From a virus: a DNA stretch of 32,982 bases. A model generated the notes under the pieces. The model was not told where the DNA came from. It ran no database searches and saw only the letters and a list, made by a program, of their open reading frames with translations. The first letter of the stretch is position 1; each line of letters begins with the position of its first letter. The stretch covers positions 1 through 32,982 of the IMG/VR virus record IMGVR_UViG_3300035666_000105. One strand, 5' to 3'. A program made the position numbers and the translations under genes. Shown here in pieces: positions 19,708-27,421 of this stretch.

Positions 19708-21114
19708 TCAATACGCTAACGGCTCTAGCTGCGCCTCTAATCTTACATAGGACACATGGGCATCACTGTCACCATTAAATCGTTGTATGCGCCAGTTTCT
19801 CATGTGTCCTTGCTGAAACCATGCAATGCGCTTTGTGGTGTTGCCTATCATGCCTACTGATATAAACTTCTCTTGGCTGTATGATTTTCCATCTACTGTG
19901 TAGCTGGTGCTTATCTTAGGGCTTTTACCTAATGCAATGTTGCCTGTTAAGCTAACAAGCTCAAGCTGCTGCATCAATGCGCCTTTGCCTTCATTATAGA
20001 CAATCAATGTGCCAAACTCCCACCGCACTTGCTGTCCCCAGTGACTGCCAATGTCCTGAACAAAATAACCAATGTTATTTGTTTGCGGATCACCAATGTT
20101 CCACTTGTCATAAGCCCAGACTATATTCCTAGCACGATACTGCTCAAAGCCTACAATGGTGCTTGTTAGCGTAAACCACACAGGCGTTCCTAATACTGCT
20201 GTGGCACTGGCATCAAAGACAATCGTTTTGTTTGGCAAATGAACATACAGGTGCTGGTGATTCTTATCGTTCCTAGCCTCTAACTTAACAGTAGCTAGTT
20301 CAAGTTCGGTATATTCAAGCAATAAATTATCAATCTCTTGTGTGCTTATTTTATTAGCAGTTGCATTTGCTCCAAGGTATATGCCTGGTGCTTCATTACG
20401 CCCACTGCCTAAGTAAGCTATGTTCTCTACAAACACACAGCAACCAAACGTGCCAATCACGCCCTTTTGTATTTGTGCGCCCTCAATACGCTGAAATGGA
20501 AAGAACTCACCGCCTACGTTATCAAACACCTCGATAGTGTTACGGTTTAACGCATACACTTCATTACGCAGTTTAAGCAAAGCAACTACAGGGTCTGGGT
20601 CAACTTCAGATGAGCCATACTTCAATGGATTAACTTGTGTAGGGTTGTTAAGTTCAGTAACAATTAAAAACTCGCCATCGGTGGTCATGAAATAGCCATC
20701 AACCCAAACCACATCTAGCACCAACCCTAAGTCAGGGTCGGTTACTTGGACAAGGGTTGTGCCATTCCAATAATACAAATGACCACCAGATGCAATGGCT
20801 AGTAAGTCAAAGCTATAATCAAATGTTACATATTCTGATATAGGGCCACCAACATCACCTAATATGGTAACTGTCCCTGCGCTGTCAATCTCTACCAGCT
20901 TAGTTCCCATAACACGATACAAACTACCCTGCCAGTTTACGCCACCACGATCAATGCCTGGGCCAGTTCCATTTGCTACCAAGCCATCGCCTGGGCGTAA
21001 GAATCCACCACTAATGCCAGAGTCTTTAGGAACTGGTACTAGATTGACTGGATAACTGGTGCGTAACTCTGGTGTGTTATCAACAAAGATGCCATTTAGG
21101 ATAGGGATTTGCAT
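19708..21114 (-). CDS. Packaged DNA stabilization protein gp10-like
   Basis: A 468-residue tail hub protein like P22 gp10 (472 residues), which with gp4 closes the portal after packaging and carries the needle. The opening PILNGIFVDNTPELRTSYPV, then LVPVPKDSGISGGFLRPGDG, is characteristic of the family. The rest is a string of beta-propeller-like strands (DSAGTVTILGDVGG, YLGSGRNEAPGIYLG). It follows the 117-residue gene by a one-base TAATG-type overlap and precedes the needle candidate by one base. Length and synteny both fit. Confidence 0.88.
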   Translation of the reverse strand: MQIPILNGIFVDNTPELRTSYPVNLVPVPKDSGISGGFLRPGDGLVANGTGPGIDRGGVNWQGSLYRVMGTKLVEIDSAGTVTILGDVGGPISEYVTFDYSFDLLAIASGGHLYYWNGTTLVQVTDPDLGLVLDVVWVDGYFMTTDGEFLIVTELNNPTQVNPLKYGSSEVDPDPVVALLKLRNEVYALNRNTIEVFDNVGGEFFPFQRIEGAQIQKGVIGTFGCCVFVENIAYLGSGRNEAPGIYLGANATANKISTQEIDNLLLEYTELELATVKLEARNDKNHQHLYVHLPNKTIVFDASATAVLGTPVWFTLTSTIVGFEQYRARNIVWAYDKWNIGDPQTNNIGYFVQDIGSHWGQQVRWEFGTLIVYNEGKGALMQQLELVSLTGNIALGKSPKISTSYTVDGKSYSQEKFISVGMIGNTTKRIAWFQQGHMRNWRIQRFNGDSDAHVSYVRLEAQLEPLAY

Positions 21115-21467
21115 TATTCATTTCCTGCTGCTGGCAAAACCTTTTTCTCTCTATCCCAATACTCTTTGTAGTTCTTTGAAAAGTCTGCTGCGTCTTTTTC
21201 ATTATCAAATGTAATGTAGTCTTTGCTTTTCAATGCTCTATCAAATGCACCATCACCATAGTTTTTAAGCTCTTTATTCTCATAAGCAATTCTAGGGTAA
21301 ACAATAAACTTGCTTGGGCCAGCTTCAGAGTATTCCATCTGATGCGTAGCAACCACGCCTTTACCCAAATTCATCACAGGATAAGCCTCTGGGTTAAGAA
21401 TTCTGCGGACAAAGTTCTTACCTTGATTTTCGTTTAAAACACTTTTAAGTTTTTCGTAGTCCATCAC
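21114..21467 (-). CDS. Hypothetical virion-region protein
   Basis: A 117-residue charged protein. Recognisable is a pattern seen in several phage structural-region proteins: NFVRRILNPEAYPVMNLGKG, then ATHQMEYSEAG, a KFIVYPRIAY strand, and a closing KDAADFSKNYKEYWDREK. Comparable stretches also occur in unrelated tailed phages, sometimes fused to ejected enzymes. No known activity. The double Met start leaves one residue of doubt. It sits between small basic proteins and the gp10-like gene and shares one base with the latter. Confidence 0.65.
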   Translation of the reverse strand: MMDYEKLKSVLNENQGKNFVRRILNPEAYPVMNLGKGVVATHQMEYSEAGPSKFIVYPRIAYENKELKNYGDGAFDRALKSKDYITFDNEKDAADFSKNYKEYWDREKKVLPAAGNE

Positions 21468-21471
21468 AACC

Positions 21472-21771
21472 TCATTTTTTAGCTTTATTACGTGTGGTTA
21501 TTGCTTTGGCTTTAGCTTTAGCATCGGCTTTAGATGACGCACCCCAAGCTTTTAAAGATAGCAGCAATCGAGTAGGCTCACCATCTTTATACTCAGGGCC
21601 AGCATTGCCAGCCATACGTGCTAGAAAAGATGCTCTGCGAGGATTGTCACCAGACTTAACAGGTGGCTTTAGATTGCCACCAGTCTCTTTGTTATACGAT
21701 GCTCTGCCCTTAGCGTTCAATCCACCTTTAGGGTTTTGTCCAGCTTTAGTTTGCCATACAGGTGATTTCAT
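21472..21771 (-). CDS. Small basic phage protein (KGGLNAKGRASYN type)
   Basis: A 99-residue, very basic protein. The N-terminal half carries a motif I know from many aquatic phage contigs: AGQNPKGGLNAKGRASYNKE, then NPRRASFLARMAG; the end is Ala/Lys repeats (KADAKAKAKAITTRNKAKK). The charge suggests DNA binding inside the capsid, but no function is established. It is linked by ATGA overlap to the next basic protein upstream. Four such small basic ORFs stand in a row here. Confidence 0.7.
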   Translation of the reverse strand: MKSPVWQTKAGQNPKGGLNAKGRASYNKETGGNLKPPVKSGDNPRRASFLARMAGNAGPEYKDGEPTRLLLSLKAWGASSKADAKAKAKAITTRNKAKK

Positions 21772-22001
21772 CTGAACCTCGCTACTTTCTTAGCAACCTT
21801 CTTAGGCTGTGCTACCGTTTGCTTACCAGCCTTTGTGCCTTCACGCTTGGCTCTAGTTGTGGCTGCATACTCGGCAGCAGTCAATGCTTTGATGGCTTTC
21901 TCAGGCAAATACCGTTCACCAGTCTCAGACGATGGCTTGCCTGACTTAGTGCGCCAGTTTTGCTTGCCCCAATCTTTTAGACTTTGTTGTGATGGTTTCA
22001 T
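21768..22001 (-). CDS. Small basic phage protein (WRTKSGKPS type)
   Basis: A 77-residue basic protein with WGKQNWRTKSGKPSSETGER, then YLPEKAIKALTAAEYAATTR, ending in Lys-rich QPKKVAKKVARFR. The same motif set is common in aquatic phages, frequently beside the KGGLNAKGRASYN-type protein, as here. It might be a DNA-associated minor virion protein. Start and stop both overlap neighbouring genes by four bases. Confidence 0.68.
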   Translation of the reverse strand: MKPSQQSLKDWGKQNWRTKSGKPSSETGERYLPEKAIKALTAAEYAATTRAKREGTKAGKQTVAQPKKVAKKVARFR

Positions 22002-22096
22002 TTTTTCCTAGCCTTGAGTGGAACTTTAGCTAACCTGCTTTTATTTGGTTGCTGTTTGACTGGGATGCTTGGCTTACCATTAGGTAAAAAACGCAT
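21998..22096 (-). CDS. 32-aa basic peptide
   Basis: A 32-residue ORF with GAGG six bases before its ATG and an ATGA overlap with the next gene. It is Lys/Arg/Pro-rich (PSIPVKQQPNKSRLAKVPLK) and ends KARKK. The ribosome site and coupling make expression likely. It resembles its basic neighbours only in composition. Confidence 0.5.
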   Translation of the reverse strand: MRFLPNGKPSIPVKQQPNKSRLAKVPLKARKK

Positions 22097-22108
22097 GATG
22101 CACCTCAG

Positions 22109-22291
22109 CTATGATTTATAACCACCACCCTTAGCTTTATATTCCCTAGCTAAGAGTTGCGCTTTTCTAGCTGACCATTCGTTTGGCTCACCGCCAGAAG
22201 TGCCAGCCTTAATTTTCTCAAACAATGCTTTACGCATGGTTGGCTTAGTATAAACCCCAGCTTTATTAACTGTGGATTTTTTAGCTGGCAT
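22109..22291 (-). CDS. Small basic protein, DUF5872-like
   Basis: A 60-residue protein matching a compact family that I know as DUF5872-like: VNKAGVYTKPTMRKALFEKI, then NEWSARKAQLLAREYKAKGG and a GGGYKS end. It is common in marine and freshwater phages and of unknown function. Strongly basic, so contact with DNA or RNA is likely. AGGAG precedes the start. Confidence 0.7.
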   Translation of the reverse strand: MPAKKSTVNKAGVYTKPTMRKALFEKIKAGTSGGEPNEWSARKAQLLAREYKAKGGGYKS

Positions 22292-22300
22292 TATGATCTC

Positions 22301-23590
22301 CTAAGCTAACACTGCGCCTCTAAGTGATACAGCCCACCAATCAGTGCCAATGTATTGCAATTGACAGCTATCACCCACAGCATTGAATGTAATGGTCGTG
22401 CCAGCACCTAAGTTTGTTGGAGTTAAAACACCAGTATCACCACCAGCCGCTTCAGCAACATAAACTATGTTCTTAATTTGACCTTGTGCGCCATTAGCAA
22501 GCGTTAAAGCATTACCAGCAGCCGTTGATGTAAAAGCCGTTGTATATGTTGTCAAATTAACTGCACCTGGGCCACTTAATGCTTGAACAGAACCATTGAT
22601 GTTATCAAATGTTGGGCCAGTAGCAAATACATTAGCACCAGTTCCAGTTTCATCTGTAAGAGCCGCAGCAAGGTTAGCAGATGATGGAGTAGCTAGGAAA
22701 GTTGCTACGTTAGCAGCTAGACCAGACACGCCAGTCGCAATAGGTAAGCCAGTACAACTTGTAAGCACACCTGATGCTGGTGTTCCTAATGCAGGTGTTA
22801 CCAATACCGGTGATGTTATTGTCGGAGCTGTACCAAACACCAATGCGCCAGAACCTGTTTCACCAGTTACCGCAGATGCTAGATTTGCACTTGATGGCGT
22901 TGCTAGGAATGTTGCTACGTTAGCACCCAATCCACTAATACCAGTCGCTACTGGCAAACCAGTACAGTTAGTCAATGTACCTGACGTTGGTGTGCCTAAT
23001 ATAGGCGTTACAAGGGTCGGGCTAGTATTAAATACTAATAAGCCAGTGCCTGTTTCATCAGTCATTGCAGCACGTAAGTTTGCACTCGTTGGTGTTGATA
23101 AAAATACTTGCATATTTGCAGCGAATGTTGTTTCAGCATTGATTTGATACCATGAGTTTGTAGGCTGATAGAATCTAATGGCTGTTGCCGTACCTGCTGC
23201 TAAGAATGTTGCGCCACCATAAAGAGCAGATGCACCATTTAATGCAATGGTTAGTGATGTGATCTCTTGTGTGGTTGTTATAAGCACCGTAGTACCATCA
23301 GGCACTCCAGTGTTAAGCGGTAAGGTAATAGTGCCAGCAGCAAGCGTTCCAGCAGGTTGCAGAAGCATCCATTGGTCATTGCTTACTGGTGTAGGTACTG
23401 TGATATTAAAACCAGTGCCAGGCACATATAAATTAGTTGATAGCGTAGGCGATGCAAAGGTCTGCTGAAAGAATGTCAGCAAGCTACCGATGGAAGTTCT
23501 ACGTGCATCGCCATTGTTTGGTGAGTAAACAGGTAACTGGTCACCACTTGAGATTGTGTTAAGAACTGGTAATTGATTAATGGTTGGCAT
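22301..23590 (-). CDS. Repeat-containing virion or fibre protein
   Basis: A 429-residue Thr/Ala/Gly/Pro-rich protein. Residues 1-45 (MPTINQLPVLNTISSGDQLP, then VYSPNNGDARRTSIGSLLTF) form an attachment-type N-terminus found in phage fibre proteins. Residues 163-330 contain about two and a half copies of a 65-70-residue unit, each with FL-(S/A)-TP-x-SANL, ETG-x-G, LGTP-x-SG and C-T-GLP. The last 100 residues are beta-rich (LGAGTTITFNAVGDSCQLQY). Such proteins are thought to be capsid or tail fibres. It lies between gp4-like and the basic proteins, where P22 has no counterpart. Confidence 0.65.
   Translation of the reverse strand: MPTINQLPVLNTISSGDQLPVYSPNNGDARRTSIGSLLTFFQQTFASPTLSTNLYVPGTGFNITVPTPVSNDQWMLLQPAGTLAAGTITLPLNTGVPDGTTVLITTTQEITSLTIALNGASALYGGATFLAAGTATAIRFYQPTNSWYQINAETTFAANMQVFLSTPTSANLRAAMTDETGTGLLVFNTSPTLVTPILGTPTSGTLTNCTGLPVATGISGLGANVATFLATPSSANLASAVTGETGSGALVFGTAPTITSPVLVTPALGTPASGVLTSCTGLPIATGVSGLAANVATFLATPSSANLAAALTDETGTGANVFATGPTFDNINGSVQALSGPGAVNLTTYTTAFTSTAAGNALTLANGAQGQIKNIVYVAEAAGGDTGVLTPTNLGAGTTITFNAVGDSCQLQYIGTDWWAVSLRGAVLA
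22601..23104 (-). repeat. Tandem coding repeat, about 200-bp unit
   Basis: DNA encoding residues 163-330 of the virion protein repeats with a 195-210-base period about 2.5 times. Segments such as GTTGCTACGTTAGCA and CCAGTACA recur, while many third positions differ, so the duplication is not recent. A shared protein pattern (ETG-x-G, LGTP-x-SG, GLP) is kept. Confidence 0.7.
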
Positions 23591-23598
23591 GATAATCC

Positions 23599-24081
23599 TT
23601 AATTATATTCAAGTGGGCCGTCTGGGCCAGCATCAACTGGATTGTATGGCGGTCTGATAAACGGATCGTCATATACTCTCCAAGGTTTATTACCTGAACC
23701 TGCTGGCATGGTTGCTGGTAGTTGTTGTTCAAGTGGGAATGTTGCACGTTGTAGCAAGATGTCATAACCTTGTTTGGCAGTGGTCTTAGTTTCAATCATC
23801 ACTGTTTTGCCATAACTTGGTGCTAGACGTATAGCTAGACTGCAAATAATAGCTTCATAAGCTGAATCAGGTACGTTAGTTTCCTCATCGAGGTCACTAT
23901 CTTGTGGGCTGGATGGTATTGGGTAGGCAAGTCTTATCCCTTTAGCGTTCCAGTCAGCCATCATTGCATCAAGTCTGCGTAAGGCAGATTCAAGTTGCTC
24001 TGGCTGCATATCAAAGACATAAGATGCTAGACCAATTTCCTCTAGCGCAGCACTTATAAATTGTCTTTTCGTATATCCCAT
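23599..24081 (-). CDS. Head completion/tail adaptor gp4-like
   Basis: A 160-residue adaptor like P22 gp4 (166 residues), which binds under the portal after packaging. Family features are seen: YTKRQFISAALEEIGLASYV, then LESALRRLDAMMADWNAKGI with LAYPIPSS, and PDSAYEAIICSLAIRLAPSY. In P22 gp4 also shows lytic activity; I cannot see evidence for that here. The start overlaps the upstream stop as TAATG. Position between the coat genes and the gp10-like gene agrees with P22, apart from inserted genes. Confidence 0.85.
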   Translation of the reverse strand: MGYTKRQFISAALEEIGLASYVFDMQPEQLESALRRLDAMMADWNAKGIRLAYPIPSSPQDSDLDEETNVPDSAYEAIICSLAIRLAPSYGKTVMIETKTTAKQGYDILLQRATFPLEQQLPATMPAGSGNKPWRVYDDPFIRPPYNPVDAGPDGPLEYN

Positions 24082-24377
24082 TATATCCCCATCGCTTCAT
24101 TAATATGCTTTAGTAATGTGGCGTTTGACCAGTGCTTATTTACAGTTAAACCTATTTTATCAGATTGCTGTAACATTTCCTCACGGGTTAATTCATTTAA
24201 TTCAATGTCCGGTACTTCATTTATAACTTCTTTGACGTAACCAATAGGCGATGGGCGATGCACTTTAGTTGCCTTACGTTCTATGGCTTCCTGCTTTTTC
24301 AAGCGTCTCTTTTGTTGACGCAGCTCCTTCATCGGTGAAAGAGCCTTGTCTTTAATTATTGCGGCTGATCTAATCAT
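24081..24377 (-). CDS. Basic protein with SAP/HeH-like C-terminus
   Basis: A 98-residue protein with a very basic N-terminal half (MKELRQQKRRLKKQEAIERK) and a C-terminal helix-extension-helix-like part: LTREEMLQQSDKIGLTVNKH, then WSNATLLKHINEAMG. Such small HeH/SAP-like modules bind DNA or act at capsid vertices in other phages. It stands between the capsid terminator and gp4-like gene and overlaps both neighbours. Role unknown. Confidence 0.6.
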   Translation of the reverse strand: MIRSAAIIKDKALSPMKELRQQKRRLKKQEAIERKATKVHRPSPIGYVKEVINEVPDIELNELTREEMLQQSDKIGLTVNKHWSNATLLKHINEAMGI

Positions 24378-24541
24378 TTCTTTTTCATTGGTGCTTTGTT
24401 AGGTTTACCTGCAGCTTTGGCTGCTTTGCTTGCTACGCTTAATGAAATAGCGACAGCTTGCTTTTGTGGCTTACCTGATTTCATTTCCATCGCTATGTTC
24501 TTACCGATGGTTTTCTTAGAATAACCTTTTGACATTGGCAT
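24374..24541 (-). CDS. Small basic protein, DUF6496-like
   Basis: A 55-residue Lys/Ala-rich protein. GYSKKTIGKNIAMEMKSGKP, then QKQAVAISLSVASKAAKAAG, is a pattern widely seen in short phage and bacterial proteins (DUF6496-like). GGAG six bases before the ATG supports the start. Its stop overlaps the next start (ATGA). It is the first gene after the capsid terminator. Confidence 0.65.
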   Translation of the reverse strand: MPMSKGYSKKTIGKNIAMEMKSGKPQKQAVAISLSVASKAAKAAGKPNKAPMKKK

Positions 24542-24551
24542 AATATACTCC

Positions 24552-24585
24552 AAAAAGAACAGGCCAGTATCTCTACTGACCTGTT
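24552..24585 (-). terminator. Intrinsic terminator after capsid genes
   Basis: Twelve-base arms at 24558-24569 and 24574-24585 pair with one G-U position around a four-base loop. On the minus strand the stem is followed by C and five U (24556-24552). It lies just after the decoration-protein candidate, so it would end capsid transcripts or reduce flow into the tail genes. Confidence 0.75.
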
Positions 24586-24592
24586 TATTACA

Positions 24593-25195
24593 TTAAGACA
24601 AACGGTAAGACACAAATGTGTCCGCAGCAGTCTTACGAGTGCGCCAAGCGGCAGATGTTACAGTTGCCACAGCACCAACACCAACAATTGTATGGCCAGA
24701 TGCAGCAGCCGTTACAGTGAATGTGTTAGGGCCAGTGTTAATAACAGACCAGTCAAATGAATCGCCAATGGCAAACTCACTTGCTGCTTCTACTATTGCA
24801 CCAGTATCAAGCGTAGCCACTACACCAGCAGCAGAGGTTGATGTCACGATACCTGAAAGGATCGCAGCAGCAGTCAATGTGCCTGTAGCGTTTAATGCTG
24901 TAGGTGCGTCTTGCACTTGATACTTACCACTGTCAGATACGACAGGGCTTGTGCCAACTGCATAAGCAGCACCAGATGCACCAGCTTGGATAACGATGGT
25001 AGCACCAGCAGCAAATGGGCCAAAGACTGTGGTTTCGCTATCAACTACACCCAACAAGTCTTGTGATTCTACGAAGTTAGGAAAACCAACTTCTTGAAAC
25101 ACGCTAGTTGCTGAGTAAGATTGAACAGCGATTGATTCGGCTGCAGGAACTGTTACGGTTGCTGTGCCTTGGGTAAAAACAATGTTATAGCTCAT
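24593..25195 (-). CDS. Probable head decoration protein
   Basis: A 200-residue Ala/Thr/Val/Gly-rich, beta-rich protein directly after the coat gene. The C-terminal half (EFAIGDSFDWSVINTGPNTF, then TVTAAASGHTIVGVGAVATV) is like a domain widely encoded next to coat proteins in tailed phages and taken for a decoration or head-fibre protein. The N-terminal half has separate strands (ETTVFGPFAAGATIVIQAG). It is not part of the P22 set. A strong terminator follows, so it is expressed together with the coat, consistent with high copy number. Confidence 0.65.
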   Translation of the reverse strand: MSYNIVFTQGTATVTVPAAESIAVQSYSATSVFQEVGFPNFVESQDLLGVVDSETTVFGPFAAGATIVIQAGASGAAYAVGTSPVVSDSGKYQVQDAPTALNATGTLTAAAILSGIVTSTSAAGVVATLDTGAIVEAASEFAIGDSFDWSVINTGPNTFTVTAAASGHTIVGVGAVATVTSAAWRTRKTAADTFVSYRLS

Positions 25196-25209
25196 GGTAT
25201 TGCTCCTAA

Positions 25210-26496
25210 TTAGGCTTGGTTAAATAACAAGATGCCAGACATTTCAGGCTGTTTGTTTACTACACCAAACAATGTATCTAAACGATACTTAGTTTTCATA
25301 GTATTCACATCGTATTGTTTTTGCATAACCAATTCGATACCTTGGTCAGTTGATGCACGCATTACTGCAACACCAGCGTCTGAAGGAACTGAATAACGAC
25401 CAGGCAGAATTTCTAAAGCATCTTTTTGCCAGAAGCAGTTTACAGGTGCAGTAGTAGTATTCAAACGGTTGATTGTGCGACCAGCAGCAGCAGTTACGAT
25501 ACAATTTTGGTATTGCAACTCAGCATCAGTACCGCCTTGGGCAGAGATGATTGGAGGTGTAATAACGCAAGTAGTAGCGTTGGTTACTGAAACAACACGG
25601 AAGGTTTTAGAAAAACCAGTACCTTGTTTAGTGATGTGATGCACAGCTTCCACACCTTGAATTTCAATAGCAGTGCCAACTGGTAAGTCAGTAGTGCTTG
25701 AAACAGTGATGGTTTGGAAACGGTTGTCCACGTTTTGTGTTTCGCCAGTTACAGCAGTTTGAGTTGCTTGTGGCACGTAGAAGTTATTAGCAGCAGCCAA
25801 TGTACTCATTGTAGGATCAGCACCAGTAGCACCAGCCAAGCGGTTAGCATAGTCTAGTTTGTATGTTTCAAAACCTGCAACCATACCTACAAAGCTACGT
25901 TCAAACGCATTGTTTGATTTGTTGCCAGCGAAACTACGGCTAACAGAAGCACCACCTGCACCACCAGCGATGTTACCAGCAAGACCATTATAGTCACGGC
26001 TAGACAAAGCTAAGTAGCGGTCAAATGATTGAACACCTTGCTCGTTCATAACTGAATCACATAATGCGATGTCATCGTAGTCACCAGCAGCCGTGCTTGT
26101 AGTAACAACTAAAGAGCCTTGTGTTGCAGCCACGTTCATAATAGCAAGGTTGATGTCAGATGCTAATTTTTGTTTAGCAGCATCACCTAAACGGCCTTCT
26201 TGTAATGCGTCACGTAACTCTAAAGCATCCAAGATGAATGGCACTGACTTTTGAAAGCCAAGTGTCGCTGGAACTGAAAGTTGTGTGTAAGCAGTGAAGT
26301 TACCTGTTTGATCCATACCATCATAAGATTGTGAAATATATGGTTGTGGGCGATAGATTACGTTGTTAGTACGTTCCATCATTGAACTATCTGTATTATA
26401 GATAGATACGTTACGTGATAAAACTAGGGCATCGTTAAAGCCTTCGAGGATGTCCTCAAATGCTACCCGTTCCTCTTTACTGAATGAATTGCTCAT
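25210..26496 (-). CDS. Major coat protein, P22 gp5-like
   Basis: A 428-residue coat protein; P22 gp5 has 430. It follows the scaffold and carries features of that family: an N-terminal helical part with DILEGFNDALVLSRNVSIYN, then IYRPQPYISQSYDG, a long spine-helix region, an inserted beta domain around residues 230-345 (FQTITVSSTTDLPVGTAIEI), and TKYRLDTLFGVVNKQPEMSG near the end. It forms the icosahedral shell with the HK97 fold. AGGAG stands before the start. It is the most highly expressed gene, and it lies between a candidate promoter and a terminator. Confidence 0.88.
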   Translation of the reverse strand: MSNSFSKEERVAFEDILEGFNDALVLSRNVSIYNTDSSMMERTNNVIYRPQPYISQSYDGMDQTGNFTAYTQLSVPATLGFQKSVPFILDALELRDALQEGRLGDAAKQKLASDINLAIMNVAATQGSLVVTTSTAAGDYDDIALCDSVMNEQGVQSFDRYLALSSRDYNGLAGNIAGGAGGASVSRSFAGNKSNNAFERSFVGMVAGFETYKLDYANRLAGATGADPTMSTLAAANNFYVPQATQTAVTGETQNVDNRFQTITVSSTTDLPVGTAIEIQGVEAVHHITKQGTGFSKTFRVVSVTNATTCVITPPIISAQGGTDAELQYQNCIVTAAAGRTINRLNTTTAPVNCFWQKDALEILPGRYSVPSDAGVAVMRASTDQGIELVMQKQYDVNTMKTKYRLDTLFGVVNKQPEMSGILLFNQA

Positions 26497-26512
26497 AATA
26501 AGCTCCTAAAAA

Positions 26513-27340
26513 TTATTTGTTTGCTGATCGTTTCTGCGCTTTATAAGCAATGATTTTAGTCATATTGCCTGTTCTTGACGCTTCCTCTCTCAGCCGTTCA
26601 AGGGTTGAGTCCACTGCACCAGATGATCGTCCTGTACCTGACACGATACGTTCTGGTGAAGGTGCTGCTGTGCGATTGGTAACTCTCAATTCTTTCTCCA
26701 GTTTTGCAACCGCAAAAGCAAACTTTACGGGGTCTTTGATTTCAGCTAACTCTTTAGCCTTGGATGGGTTCTTACCGAGTGCGTAAACAACCAGCGCAGG
26801 ATTATCCGCACCTTGAAGCATTACGCCTTGTTGGGTGGTCGAAAAGAGTTCTTGGACTGCTGATTCAGCATCCTCATAATCTCTTACTCGTAGTTCAGCT
26901 TTCGCTTTACCATAACCATCTAACTTAGCTTGCCAGGCTTGTTGCTGAGTCATAATCTCGGCCTCTTGCTTGGCAGCGATTTCATCGGCTTGACGTTTAC
27001 GTTCAAACCAATTAGTCAGAGCTTCCTCGTACTTATCAGCGTCATAGTCGTGATCCTCTAGCTTTGGCTTTGTACCAACAACAACTGGATTGGGCTCAGT
27101 CGGTGCAGTTTGTAGCTTGCTTTGCAGTTCACGGTTCTGTCGTTGCAGTTCCCGATTTGTTTTACGCAACTCTCGTACCCATTCAGGTGCTTGAGTATGT
27201 TCTTCTGGAGGTGGCGCATCCTCACCTATGCTGACAATTACATCATCATCCTCTGGCGGTTCATCGTTGATAACTTCCTCTACGATTTCCTCATCAATAA
27301 CAATATCCTCGTCCTCAAATTCAGCCATTTCACTCATCAT
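26513..27340 (-). CDS. Scaffolding protein, P22 gp8-like
   Basis: A 275-residue scaffold protein (P22 gp8 has 303) placed, as in P22, between portal and coat. The N-terminal 65 residues are extremely acidic (EDEDIVIDEEIVEEVINDEP), then a helical coiled-coil part (VRELRKTNRELQRQNRELQS). The C-terminal segment is basic (LREEASRTGNMTKIIAYKAQ then KRSANK), matching the coat-binding basic helix-loop-helix end of scaffolds. Two Met codons start the frame, so 27340 or 27337 are equally possible. A candidate promoter and hairpin precede it. Confidence 0.82.
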   Translation of the reverse strand: MMSEMAEFEDEDIVIDEEIVEEVINDEPPEDDDVIVSIGEDAPPPEEHTQAPEWVRELRKTNRELQRQNRELQSKLQTAPTEPNPVVVGTKPKLEDHDYDADKYEEALTNWFERKRQADEIAAKQEAEIMTQQQAWQAKLDGYGKAKAELRVRDYEDAESAVQELFSTTQQGVMLQGADNPALVVYALGKNPSKAKELAEIKDPVKFAFAVAKLEKELRVTNRTAAPSPERIVSGTGRSSGAVDSTLERLREEASRTGNMTKIIAYKAQKRSANK

Positions 27341-27356
27341 AGTACCCCACTAAACT

Positions 27357-27377
27357 CACCCAAAATTCGGCTGGGTG
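27357..27377. other. Leader hairpin before scaffold gene
   Basis: CACCCA and TGGGTG make a perfect six-base stem with a nine-base loop, 17-37 bases upstream of the scaffold start. The upper part can also pair differently (CGGC with GCCG at 27368-27384), so the leader may switch or limit translation. No T-run follows. Confidence 0.3.
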
Positions 27378-27392
27378 GCTGCCGTTAAATAT

Positions 27393-27421
27393 ATCTTAGT
27401 CTTTTTTCTATTCGTTTACAA
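27393..27421 (-). promoter_or_regulatory. Candidate promoter for scaffold-coat genes
   Basis: On the minus strand TTGTAA (27421-27416), a 17-base spacer and TAAGAT (27398-27393), spanning the portal stop. The start would lie about 45 bases before the scaffold gene. The -10 is identical to that of the replication-gene promoter candidate. Both boxes match four of six bases, so it needs a direct test. Confidence 0.3.

Noticed and set aside
22601-23104. Possible diversity-generating retroelement variable repeat or CRISPR-like array
   Set aside because: The repeats are about 200 bases, protein-coding and in frame; there is no reverse transcriptase anywhere and no short repeats with unique spacers.
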